A DNA stretch of 13,184 bases, taken from Elusimicrobiota bacterium. Lineage in GTDB: Bacteria > Elusimicrobiota > Elusimicrobia > Elusimicrobiales > UBA9959. Where the stretch lies: contig DAOWGR010000124.1 in the NCBI GenBank assembly GCA_030637365.1, positions 1-13,184 on the forward strand. Direction: 5' to 3'. Below are positions 1 through 6,948 of this stretch, in pieces. Both the position numbers and the translations under genes were made by a program. Numbering within the stretch: position 1 is the stretch's first letter; every line of letters starts with the position of its first letter. The notes under the pieces were generated by a model. It saw only the letters and a list, made by a program, of their open reading frames with translations, searched no databases and was not told where the DNA came from.

Positions 1-858
1 GACAATCTTCAAAAAACGGTTAAAATCCTGGCAAGAGACATCGGCAAAAGAAATCATTTAAATCCGTCCGGCCTTAAGAAAGCCATAAATTACATAAAAT
101 ACGAATTCGCGAAATACGGTTATGCTATTGACACGCAAATTTACAAAGCCGAGTCGGCGGATATGGATTTTGAAAATATAATAGCTTCAATACCCGGCTC
201 AGCCGATAAAGATGAAATAATAATCGTCGGAGCGCATTATGACACCTACGCGGACACGCCGGGCGCCGATGATAACGCTTCGGCGATAGCCGTTCTTTTG
301 GAACTCGCAAAATTATTCGCGAACATCAAAACGGATAAAACACTGCGCTTCGCGGCATTCGCCAATGAAGAGCCGCCCTTCTTTAAAACCAAAGACATGG
401 GCAGTCTGCGCTATGCCAAGCTTTGCGAAAGCGCGGGCGAAAATATTGAAGCCATGATATGCCTTGAATCGGTCGGCTATTATTCGGATAAGCCGCAATC
501 GCAGAATTATCCTTCCATATTAAAATTCTTCTATCCAAACACCGGCAATTTTCTCAGCATGGTCTCAAATATGCCGTCAAGGAAACTGCTGAAAAAAACG
601 GCCGCCTCTTTTCAAGCCGCGTCAAAACTGCCGATTGAAAAACTATGGGCTCCGGCCACCTTGGTGAACGCCATAACGCTTTCAGACCAATGGTCGTTTT
701 GGCAATGCGGCTATAAAGCCGTTATGCTGTGCGACACCGCCTTTTTCAGAACTCCGCATTATCACACCAGGCAAGACACGATTGAGAAACTGAATTATGA
801 TAAAATGGCCGATGTAGTGGACGGAACTAAACAAATACTTCTTGATTTATCACTATAA
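1..858 (+). CDS. M28-family zinc aminopeptidase/peptidase, 5'-truncated by window edge
   Basis: The frame is open from base 1, so the start lies outside the window; an internal ATG at 163 is not the real start because the upstream codons read as coherent protein. Numbering from base 1, the M28 di-zinc ligands are visible in order: His79 in 'GAHYDT', the Asp of 'GADDNAS' (residues 89-94), the Glu pair in 'ANEEPP' (123-124; catalytic base and ligand), Glu156 in 'CLESVGYY', and His255 in 'PHYHTRQDT'. Known members of this family remove N-terminal residues from peptides using two zinc ions. 'LSDQWSFWQCGYKAVMLCDT' just before the last ligand also matches the family layout. At least 285 residues are present. 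The N-terminus is missing, so export cannot be judged. The stop codon lies in a perfect AT-rich hairpin. Family assignment is firm; substrate is unknown. Confidence 0.9.
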   Translation, partial: DNLQKTVKILARDIGKRNHLNPSGLKKAINYIKYEFAKYGYAIDTQIYKAESADMDFENIIASIPGSADKDEIIIVGAHYDTYADTPGADDNASAIAVLLELAKLFANIKTDKTLRFAAFANEEPPFFKTKDMGSLRYAKLCESAGENIEAMICLESVGYYSDKPQSQNYPSILKFFYPNTGNFLSMVSNMPSRKLLKKTAASFQAASKLPIEKLWAPATLVNAITLSDQWSFWQCGYKAVMLCDTAFFRTPHYHTRQDTIEKLNYDKMADVVDGTKQILLDLSL

Positions 859-864
859 ATCAAG
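841..864. repeat. 10-bp perfect inverted repeat spanning the peptidase stop codon
   Basis: CTTGATTTAT (841-850) pairs with ATAAATCAAG (855-864) around a CACT loop. The TAA stop at 856-858 is inside the right arm. It could fold as a weak 3'-end hairpin in the mRNA, but it is AT-rich and no T-run follows, so it is not a convincing intrinsic terminator. Confidence 0.5.
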
Positions 865-865
865 A

Positions 866-1050
866 AATCTCAAATAACAAATAACAAATTTCAAATAATA
901 TACAAATGCCAAATATCAAACAAAAACGGCGCAAAATAAAAAAAGAGAATTAAATAACGACAATAACAAAATAGTGATTAAAAAACGGCAATAAAGAAAA
1001 AGTGATTTAGCGATTAAGTAACGGAGACTATCAACTGATAACTGATTTAC
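866..1050. repeat. Low-complexity, degenerate short tandem repeats
   Basis: The spacer between the peptidase and pyruvate kinase genes contains iterations of 'caaataa'/'caaatttcaaata' (about 870-925) and then of 'gtgatta'/'gtgattta'/'gcgattaa' and 'aactgat' (about 973-1050). No ORF, tRNA or clear promoter is visible in it. Similar A-rich spacers are, to my knowledge, common in metagenome-derived candidate-phylum genomes. They look like slippage-prone filler rather than coding or CRISPR sequence, since the units are too short and irregular. Confidence 0.6.
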
Positions 1051-1057
1051 CGATAAT

Positions 1058-1063
1058 AAGGAG
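1058..1063 (+). promoter_or_regulatory. Shine-Dalgarno site of the pyruvate kinase gene
   Basis: AAGGAG lies 11 nt before the ATG at 1075. It is a strong match to the anti-SD and fixes the start of the kinase at 1075. Confidence 0.7.
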
Positions 1064-1074
1064 TAAGCAAAACC

Positions 1075-2094
1075 ATGCCAAAAACAAAAATAATAGCCAC
1101 TCTCGGCCCCTCGTCTTCAACGGAAACCGTTTTGCGGAAAATGATGCTGTCCGGCCTTGATGTGGCAAGACTCAATTTTTCCCACGGCTCGCATAAAAAC
1201 CATTTGGATAAAGTCAAACTTATAAGAAAACTCAATAAAAAATACCGCCGCCATATCAAAATACTTCAGGATTTAAAAGGAAACAGAATAAGAATAGGCC
1301 GCCTTAAAGGCTCCAAACCCCTGCTTTTGAAAACCCGCCAAACCGTTTATCTGAGCAAAGAAAACATTAAAAGCTCGGGCCGGACAATCCATTTTGATTA
1401 CCGGGGCTCGTTAAAGCCGCTCAAAAAAGGCTTTCTAATTTATATTGACGACGGCAATATCTGCCTTAAAATCAAAAAAACCCTAAAAACAAAAGTTGAA
1501 ACCGAGGTTATCGCGGGCGGATTTTTAAAAGAGCGCAAAGGGGTGAATATCCCCGAGGCGCGTTTGGATTTTCCACTGCTGAATGAAGACGATATCAAGG
1601 ATTTGAAATTCGCCGTCAAACATAAACCGGATTATATCGCCCTTTCTTTTGTCCTTTCTGAAAAAGAAATTATCGCCGTTAAAACCATATTAAAGACTCT
1701 GCTCCCGCATTGCAAAATAATAGCCAAGATAGAAGCGAGAGAAGCCGTCAAAAATATTGATAAAATAATTGAAGCCGCCGACGGCATAATGATAGCGCGC
1801 GGAGACATGGGCATATCCTTCCCGATTTACCAAATACCGATTATTCAGAAACTCATCATTAAAAAATGCAATTTAAAAAAGAAACCCGTCATAACGGCGA
1901 CGCAAATGCTGGAATCCATGACGGAGCGCGTTCAGCCCACAAGGGCGGAAGTGTCCGATGTCGCGAACGCCATTTTGGACGGCACCGACGCGGTAATGCT
2001 TTCGGGGGAAACGGCGGCGGGGAAATATCCCGTTGAAGCCGTCAAAATGATGAATGAAATAATAAAACACACCGAGAAGTCCACGACAAAATAA
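1075..2094 (+). CDS. pyk: Pyruvate kinase lacking the C-terminal domain
   Basis: Catalyses phosphoenolpyruvate + ADP to pyruvate + ATP, the last step of glycolysis, in the cytoplasm. Visible motifs: 'KIIATLGPSS' at residues 5-14; the substrate/K+ site 'ARLNFSHG' (Arg32, Asn34, Ser36); 'DLKGNRIRIG', a divergent form of the usual DLxGPKIR; the signature around catalytic Lys218 and Mg-binding Glu220 ('IIAKIEAREAV'); 'GIMIARGDMGI' with Asp244; and 'VITATQMLESM' through 'VMLSGETAAGKYPVEAV'. The protein is 339 residues, whereas typical bacterial pyruvate kinases have about 470. It stops right after the barrel, so the C-terminal domain, which carries the fructose-1,6-bisphosphate site in regulated enzymes, is absent. 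All catalytic residues remain, so it is probably active but without that allosteric control. Downstream DNA shows no remnant of the missing domain and leads into a toxin-antitoxin module. Confidence 0.93.
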   Translation: MPKTKIIATLGPSSSTETVLRKMMLSGLDVARLNFSHGSHKNHLDKVKLIRKLNKKYRRHIKILQDLKGNRIRIGRLKGSKPLLLKTRQTVYLSKENIKSSGRTIHFDYRGSLKPLKKGFLIYIDDGNICLKIKKTLKTKVETEVIAGGFLKERKGVNIPEARLDFPLLNEDDIKDLKFAVKHKPDYIALSFVLSEKEIIAVKTILKTLLPHCKIIAKIEAREAVKNIDKIIEAADGIMIARGDMGISFPIYQIPIIQKLIIKKCNLKKKPVITATQMLESMTERVQPTRAEVSDVANAILDGTDAVMLSGETAAGKYPVEAVKMMNEIIKHTEKSTTK

Positions 2095-2174
2095 AAACAG
2101 TTCAACTACCGCATTTTTTGCAGCAATTCAGATTATATAGTTACTCTACCATACCATCTCTATATAGAAAATGT

Positions 2175-2203
2175 TTGACATTGGTTTAAAATTAAACTAA
2201 ATT
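2175..2203 (+). promoter_or_regulatory. Sigma70-type promoter of the AbiE module
   Basis: A perfect -35 TTGACA (2175-2180), a 17-nt spacer and a -10 TAAATT (2198-2203, 4 of 6 matches) precede abiEi. The expected transcription start is near 2210, immediately before the ATG at 2211, so the mRNA would be leaderless or nearly so. No Shine-Dalgarno sequence lies before that ATG, which agrees. Confidence 0.55.
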
Positions 2204-2210
2204 GACTATT

Positions 2211-2975
2211 ATGAATAGACAAAATGGAAGCATAATAAACAATTTAATCAGAAATTGGCCAAAAAACACCATCGCTGTTTATGCCTGGCTTGAAAATCAG
2301 GGCGTGTATCGTCAATTAGCCGACACTTATATTAAAAGCGGCTGGATAGAAAGAATAGGACAAGGCGCTTTTAAAAAAAAAGGAGAAACCATTGAATGGA
2401 GCGGAGGGCTTTATACCTTACAAACACAGTTAAACATGTCCGCTCATCCCGCCGGTAAAACCGCTCTTCAATTACATGGAAACGCCCATTATCTCCCCGC
2501 AAATTTAGACCAATCAAAAATAGTTCTTTTTGGAGGAAAGAATGAAAAACTTCCCGCGTGGTTTAAAAATCACAAATGGAAAGTGGAAATCCGTTATATA
2601 ATGACCGGCCTTTTCGGCAAAGACGAATCCCCGGGACAAACAATATATGATACAGGCAATTACACTATCAAAATATCTTCACCGGAACGAGCCGCGTTGG
2701 AGTTTTGTTATGAAGTCCCTTTAAACGCTTCTTTTGGCGAATTGGATCATATAATGTCCGGCCTTACGACGCTTCGTCCGATAATGGTTCAGAATCTCCT
2801 GGAAAAATGCGTCTCTATTAAAACAAAAAGACTTTTTATGTATTTGGCGGAAAAACACGCTCACGCGTGGGCTAATAAAATAAATCTTAAAAAAGTTAAT
2901 TTTGGAACAGGCAAAAGAGCTCTTTGCAAAAATGGTCATTACAACAATAAATATAAAATAGTTGTTCCCAAATAA
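2211..2975 (+). CDS. abiEi: AbiEi-type antitoxin of a type IV toxin-antitoxin system
   Basis: Probable antitoxin and autorepressor of the AbiE pair. From the ATG at 2211 it has 254 residues. The N-terminal part (about residues 8-60, 'LIRNWPKNTIAVYAWLENQG' to 'SGWIERIGQGAF') is the winged-helix domain typical of AbiEi antitoxins, where it binds operator DNA. A segment containing 'SPERAALEFCYEVP', followed by an alpha-helical C-terminal part, matches the AbiEi C-terminal domain known to give antitoxicity. In characterised AbiE systems the antitoxin does not need to bind the toxin directly (type IV). A TTG codon 9 nt upstream at 2202 is in frame, but it overlaps the -10 box, so ATG is chosen. 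The toxin gene follows after 12 nt. Family call rests on motif recognition and on the pairing with AbiEii. Confidence 0.85.
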   Translation: MNRQNGSIINNLIRNWPKNTIAVYAWLENQGVYRQLADTYIKSGWIERIGQGAFKKKGETIEWSGGLYTLQTQLNMSAHPAGKTALQLHGNAHYLPANLDQSKIVLFGGKNEKLPAWFKNHKWKVEIRYIMTGLFGKDESPGQTIYDTGNYTIKISSPERAALEFCYEVPLNASFGELDHIMSGLTTLRPIMVQNLLEKCVSIKTKRLFMYLAEKHAHAWANKINLKKVNFGTGKRALCKNGHYNNKYKIVVPK

Positions 2976-2987
2976 ATCCTAAAACAC

Positions 2988-3899
2988 ATGAATAAGAATT
3001 CATTTTACCAACAAGCTGATCTTTTAATTTCGATTCTTCCATATATTATGACCGAAGATACCGATTTTGCTCTGCATGGGGGAACGGCAATTAATTTTTT
3101 CGTAAGGGACATGCCGCGCCTTTCGGTTGACATTGATTTAGTCTATTTACCCGTTAACTCACGCATAAAATCACTAAAAGAAATAAGCAAAAAACTAAAA
3201 TTGATATCGGAACGCGTTTCTTCCTTGCCGAATATTAAAGTTGAACAAAAATCAAAACCTGAAAATAATTGTATTATAAAGTTATTTGTCAAAAAACAAA
3301 ACTCGATTGTTAAAATCGAACCGAATCCGATTATACGCGGATCATTATTTAACTGCGAAGAAAGAAATCTCTGTAAAAGAGCGGAAGCTATTTTTGAAAA
3401 GTTCACAACCGCTAAAACATTATCATTTGCCGAACTTTACGGTTCTAAAATTTGCGCGGCTCTGGACCGACAACATCCTCGAGATATTTTTGATATCATG
3501 TTACTGCTTCAAAACGAAGGGATAACAAATGAAGTGCGCAAAGCGTTTCTTGTTTATCTTATAAGTCATAATCGTCCGATTTCAGAGCTTTTGTCTCCGC
3601 ATTTTATAAATATGAAATCGGTTTTTGAAAAAGAGTTTAATAAAATGACTTCCTTCGAAATTAAATATGAGAAATTGGAAAACATCAGAAAAACACTTGT
3701 AAAAGAGATTAATCAAAAACTAACTGATAATGAACGCGCATTTCTTTTGTCTTTCAAAGAAAGAAAACCAAATTGGGATCTATTGGGCGTTAAAGGCGCG
3801 AAAGATATGCCCGCTGTTAAATGGAAATTACTTAATCTTGAGAAAATGAGTAATGAAAGACATAAAAAAGCGCTTAACAAATTAAGAAGCATTTTGTAA
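2988..3899 (+). CDS. abiEii: AbiEii/AbiGii-type nucleotidyltransferase toxin
   Basis: A 303-residue protein of the DNA polymerase beta-like nucleotidyltransferase superfamily. Motif I is 'LHGGTAINFF' (Gly31-Gly32-Thr33), followed by 'RLSVDIDLVY', giving the metal-binding pair Asp48 and Asp50. The later AbiEii signature 'LYGSKICAALDRQHPRDIFD' has Lys154, Asp160 and Asp166 in place. Known relatives (AbiEii and the mycobacterial MenT toxins) transfer nucleotides, in some cases onto tRNA acceptor ends, and stop growth; several protect against phage by abortive infection. All catalytic motifs are present, so the toxin should be functional. It is downstream of abiEi with a 12-nt gap and no obvious Shine-Dalgarno, so its translation probably depends on that of the antitoxin. 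The C-terminal lysine-rich region (about 250-303) is not assigned. Confidence 0.9.
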   Translation: MNKNSFYQQADLLISILPYIMTEDTDFALHGGTAINFFVRDMPRLSVDIDLVYLPVNSRIKSLKEISKKLKLISERVSSLPNIKVEQKSKPENNCIIKLFVKKQNSIVKIEPNPIIRGSLFNCEERNLCKRAEAIFEKFTTAKTLSFAELYGSKICAALDRQHPRDIFDIMLLLQNEGITNEVRKAFLVYLISHNRPISELLSPHFINMKSVFEKEFNKMTSFEIKYEKLENIRKTLVKEINQKLTDNERAFLLSFKERKPNWDLLGVKGAKDMPAVKWKLLNLEKMSNERHKKALNKLRSIL

Positions 3900-3913
3900 T
3901 AAAAAAGCTTGGC

Positions 3914-3949
3914 CGGGAAAATCGCAATCCCGCGTTAATAAATTTAACG
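3914..3949 (+). other. Two small adjacent hairpins between abiEii and the antiporter gene
   Basis: CGGGA (3914-3918) pairs with TCCCG (3928-3932), and CGTTAA (3933-3938) with TTAACG (3944-3949). Neither is followed by a clear T-run. They may help end the abiE transcript, but the stems are short and could be chance. Confidence 0.3.
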
Positions 3950-3966
3950 AATTTAAATAAACAATT

Positions 3967-3973
3967 AAGAGGA
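3967..3973 (+). promoter_or_regulatory. Shine-Dalgarno site of the antiporter gene
   Basis: AAGAGGA ends 5 nt before the ATG at 3979 and supports that start. Confidence 0.6.
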
Positions 3974-3978
3974 AAACC

Positions 3979-5667
3979 ATGCTAAAAAGACTTTATATCT
4001 CATTGTCCGTATTCGGCCTGGCGGCTTTACTATTGCTTATATTCGGCGGAACGCAAACGCTTATCGGCACCTATCCGTTATGGCCGCCCGCCATAGCCAT
4101 AGCGCTGGCCCTTATAACAAGAGATGTATTGTTTTCTCTTTTCTCAGGCGTATGGGTCGGAGCCGCTCTGGCTTTAAAGCCGACAAACGCTTTTGAAACC
4201 GTAAAAGCCGCCGGCATGGGGCTTTTCACCGCTTTGGACACGCATATACTTAAAGCTGTGGCGGACTCAGACCATTCATCCATAATATTGTTTACACTTG
4301 TCATCGGCGGCACCGTCGGCCTGATAGCGCGCTCGGGCGGGCTTGAGGGTTTTGTCTCGGCAATAGCCAAAAGAGTTTCTTCCAGAGTCAAAGTTCAATT
4401 CGCGACATGGATGATGGGCCTGGCCATTTTCTTTGACGATTATTCAAATTGCCTGATAGTCGGCAATATGATGCGGCCGCTGTCCGATAAATTCAAAATA
4501 TCAAGGGAGAAACTTTCATTTATAATAGACGCCACAGCCGCTCCCATATCCTCTTTGCTTCTGGTTTCAACTTGGATAGGCTTTGAACTCGGCCTTATAG
4601 CTGACGCAATGAAAACAACAGGCATCCAAGGCGACGCTTATCTCGTGTTTTTGCATTCCATTCCTTACAGCTTCTATTTGATAATAATACTTCTGTTCAT
4701 ACCTCTTACAATATTCATGAGACGGGATTTTGGCTCCATGCTGAAAGCGGAACAGCGCGCCATAAATAAAAATCAGCCGCTCCGCCCGGGCTCTACGCCG
4801 TTAAGCGAAAGCGCGGATTTTGATAAAGGGGAAAAACCAGAGCAAAGGAGCGCGGCCCTAGCCATTGTTCCCATAATCGTGCTTGTGGGCGCGGTTATAG
4901 TCGGACTTATAGGCAGCGGCCTTTACGAGATAGCGGCAAAAGGGGGAGAAGCCGCCAAAAATACCGGCCTGCGCGACATACTCGGCAATGCCAATTCTTT
5001 TAAAGCTTTATTATGGGCTTCTCTGGCTTCCAGTTTAACGGCTTTGATTTTATCTCTCGCCATGCGCGCCCTTTCATTTAAAGAATCAATGAACGCCTGG
5101 TTCTCGGGCGTAAAATCAATGCTTATGGCAGTGCTTGTTTTATCGCTTGCCTGGGCCATCGGCGGCGTTACAAAAGAAATCGGCACGGCGCAATATGTAA
5201 CTCAGCTTTTATCGGGCGCTTTGCCCGTCTGGGGCTTACCCGCCGTTATATTTTTATCTTCGGCCGCCATAGCTTTCGCGACGGGAACCTCTTGGGGCAC
5301 AATGGCCATAATCTTTCCGATTGCCGTTCCTCTCGCCCATAAAATGGCGATTGCCTCGGGATTTCCGCCGGAACAAGCCATGCATCTTTTATACGCCACG
5401 GTCGGAACAGTTCTATCGGGCTCGGTTTTCGGCGATCACTGCTCGCCGATATCGGACACCACTATTTTATCTTCAATCGGCAGCGCGGTGGACCATATAG
5501 ACCATGTCCGCACGCAGATGACTTATGCCCTGACAACGGGCGCGGTTTGCCTTCTTCTGGGCTATCTGCCGGCGGGCTTTGGCATGAATCCCTGGATGCT
5601 GAACGGGATTTGCCTTCTGATAATGGCAAGCTTGCTTTATAAAATCGGCACAAAACTTCCCGAATAA
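3979..5667 (+). CDS. NhaC-family Na+/H+ antiporter
   Basis: A 562-residue polytopic inner-membrane protein of the NhaC superfamily, which exchanges Na+ for H+ and serves pH and sodium homeostasis. Many hydrophobic segments are visible, beginning with residues 5-24 and 'WPPAIAIALALI'; I estimate 11-13. Family landmarks are 'FFDDYSNCLIVGNMMRPLSD' with its paired acidic residues, 'IDATAAPISSLLLVSTWIGF', 'FATGTSWGTMAIIFPIAVPL', and 'GSVFGDHCSPISDTTILSS'. The last two are the conserved ion-pathway hairpins of this family. A hydrophilic loop (about residues 255-290, charged and proline-containing) separates the two halves. Other NhaC-like proteins carry amino acids or dicarboxylates, so Na+/H+ exchange is the default rather than proven. 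It is monocistronic here, between two toxin-antitoxin modules, and looks like a native core gene. Confidence 0.9.
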   Translation: MLKRLYISLSVFGLAALLLLIFGGTQTLIGTYPLWPPAIAIALALITRDVLFSLFSGVWVGAALALKPTNAFETVKAAGMGLFTALDTHILKAVADSDHSSIILFTLVIGGTVGLIARSGGLEGFVSAIAKRVSSRVKVQFATWMMGLAIFFDDYSNCLIVGNMMRPLSDKFKISREKLSFIIDATAAPISSLLLVSTWIGFELGLIADAMKTTGIQGDAYLVFLHSIPYSFYLIIILLFIPLTIFMRRDFGSMLKAEQRAINKNQPLRPGSTPLSESADFDKGEKPEQRSAALAIVPIIVLVGAVIVGLIGSGLYEIAAKGGEAAKNTGLRDILGNANSFKALLWASLASSLTALILSLAMRALSFKESMNAWFSGVKSMLMAVLVLSLAWAIGGVTKEIGTAQYVTQLLSGALPVWGLPAVIFLSSAAIAFATGTSWGTMAIIFPIAVPLAHKMAIASGFPPEQAMHLLYATVGTVLSGSVFGDHCSPISDTTILSSIGSAVDHIDHVRTQMTYALTTGAVCLLLGYLPAGFGMNPWMLNGICLLIMASLLYKIGTKLPE

Positions 5668-5671
5668 TCCT

Positions 5672-5751
5672 TCAAAAGGTAACAGGTGCCTTTTGAGTCT
5701 TCATTGGAGAGATATTTAAAAAACAGCTAAAAGGCACCTGTTACCTTTTGA
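5672..5751. repeat. REP-doublet-like inverted repeat (23-bp arms)
   Basis: The arm at 5672-5694 is perfectly complementary to 5729-5751, with a 34-nt loop between. The core of each arm runs from AAAAGG to CCTTTT around 'TAACAGGTG', so each arm is itself an imperfect palindrome. That nested symmetry is what REP/REPIN elements mobilised by RAYT (IS200-like Y1) transposases show; linking it to them is inference, since no such transposase is in the window. Being 4 nt after the antiporter stop and containing T-runs in both orientations, it probably also acts as a transcription terminator. Confidence 0.75.
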
Positions 5752-5774
5752 TGTTCATTTTGTTTACATTGTCA

Positions 5775-5803
5775 TTGACAAGAATTCAAACATCTGCTAC
5801 ACT
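5775..5803 (+). promoter_or_regulatory. Sigma70-type promoter of the Panacea module
   Basis: TTGACA (5775-5780), a 17-nt spacer and TACACT (5798-5803), followed by ATAA. The predicted start is near 5810, giving a leader of about 40 nt. The leader contains the palindrome GAGCGCTC (5820-5827), with GCTC 5 nt further upstream, a possible operator for the HTH protein encoded next. The promoter matches the one before the RHH module at 8421 in both boxes and in spacing. Confidence 0.65.
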
Positions 5804-5849
5804 ATAAACAGCTCCTCAAGAGCGCTCATATAAGAAAAACGGGGACAAT

Positions 5850-6614
5850 ATGCTTAACAAATTTATTGAAAAACTAAGAAAAAAGAACAATATGACTCAA
5901 GAATATCTGGCTTCACAAATCGGAGTTTCACGCCCCGTTTATATACATATAGAACAGGGAACCAGAGAATTAACCTTAAACGAAGCAAAAATATTAGCCT
6001 CCATATTTGATATATCCCTTGAAGATTTTACAAAAGGCAGGGAAACAACAAGGAAAATAGTTTTGGAAAAGAAACCGCCGAAAAAAGATAAAATTGAAAT
6101 TCGCGTAAATCATAAAAATCTTGAGAAATTCAAACAGGTGTTTCTTTATATTCTTGAAAAAGTGGGCGCGAAACCAAATGTGGGGGAAACGGTGGTTCAT
6201 AAACTTCTATATTTCATTGACTTTGATTATTATGAAAAATTTGAAGAAAATTTAATGGGCCTCACTTATATAAAAAATCATCACGGCCCCACGGCGACCG
6301 AACTGGGCAAAATCATTAAGGATATGGAAAAGAAGGAAGAAATAGAAGCTGTAAAAAGCAAATATTTCAGATATGAACAAAAAAAATATCTTCCTTTAAA
6401 AAAAGCAAAATTGAACGCTTTTTCCGCGCGGGAAATAAACCATATAGATAATGTAATAGCGCGCCTTGCCAATAAAAATGCCAAAGAACTGGAAAAGTAT
6501 TCTCATGAAGATATCCCGTGGAAAACGGCTTCTGACGGCAAAGAAATATCCTATGAAAGCGTTTTTTACCGCGATGAGTTTTATTCCGTGAGGAACTATA
6601 GTGATGAATTATAG
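5850..6614 (+). CDS. XRE-type HTH-Panacea (DUF4065/SocA-like) antitoxin
   Basis: A 254-residue fusion. Residues 4-56 form a Cro/C1-type helix-turn-helix ('KLRKKNNMTQEYLASQIGVS' ... 'IEQGTRELTLNEAKILASIF'), expected to bind the promoter region. After a basic linker (about 60-85), residues about 92-250 form a Panacea domain: 'VVHKLLYFIDFDYYEKF', 'LTYIKNHHGPTATEL' and 'YSHEDIPWKTASDGKEISYE' are its landmarks. Panacea domains are described as versatile antitoxin modules paired with many unrelated toxins, here apparently a RelE/HigB-like one. Translation is probably helped by GGGG at 5841-5844. The coding end overlaps the toxin start by 11-14 nt, a typical sign of translational coupling. Partner neutralisation is inferred from gene order, not shown by the sequence. 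Confidence 0.88.
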   Translation: MLNKFIEKLRKKNNMTQEYLASQIGVSRPVYIHIEQGTRELTLNEAKILASIFDISLEDFTKGRETTRKIVLEKKPPKKDKIEIRVNHKNLEKFKQVFLYILEKVGAKPNVGETVVHKLLYFIDFDYYEKFEENLMGLTYIKNHHGPTATELGKIIKDMEKKEEIEAVKSKYFRYEQKKYLPLKKAKLNAFSAREINHIDNVIARLANKNAKELEKYSHEDIPWKTASDGKEISYESVFYRDEFYSVRNYSDEL

Positions 6615-6948
6615 AGAACTGCCTTCTTTTGCCAAGGACTTTAAACAATTATCTAAAAAATATAAATCCTTGCCAGAAGATTTAAAGGGATTCAAAAAAA
6701 TACTAAACACAATTCCCGCCGGAAACAGCAAACACTTCAATTCCATCGCCAAACATGAACTATGCCTTATAATAAAAGCCAGATTATTCTGCCGTTATTT
6801 AAAAGGATCTTCCTTAAGAATCATTTATGCCTTTCATTCTCAAACCGATAAAATTGATTTTATTGAAATATATTTTAAAGGCAATAAAACGAACGAAGAT
6901 AGGGAAAGAATTAAAGCGTATTTAAAAAATCTTCCAAAAGACAAATAA
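6604..6948 (+). CDS. RelE/HigB-like toxin paired with the Panacea antitoxin
   Basis: A 114-residue basic protein from the ATG at 6604; a GTG at 6601 is the alternative, and AGGA at 6591-6594 could serve either. The C-terminal half holds the RelE/ParE-superfamily pattern 'GSSLRIIYAF...IDFIEIYFKGNKTNEDRERIKAYL', which I recognise from the HigB/RelE-like group of small toxins. Related toxins cut mRNA at the ribosome; some ParE-type relatives hit gyrase instead, and the exact target cannot be told from sequence alone. Its start overlaps the antitoxin stop and its TAA is followed immediately by the ATG of a helicase gene, so all three probably share one mRNA. Confidence 0.85.
   Translation: MNYRELPSFAKDFKQLSKKYKSLPEDLKGFKKILNTIPAGNSKHFNSIAKHELCLIIKARLFCRYLKGSSLRIIYAFHSQTDKIDFIEIYFKGNKTNEDRERIKAYLKNLPKDK

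Noticed and set aside
870..925. Possible CRISPR-like repetition of 'caaataa' units
   Set aside because: Units are about 7 nt, irregular and without spacers of uniform length; low-complexity DNA.
2202..2210. TTG start for AbiEi at 2202
   Set aside because: It overlaps the likely -10 box and lacks a ribosome site; the ATG at 2211 is preferred.
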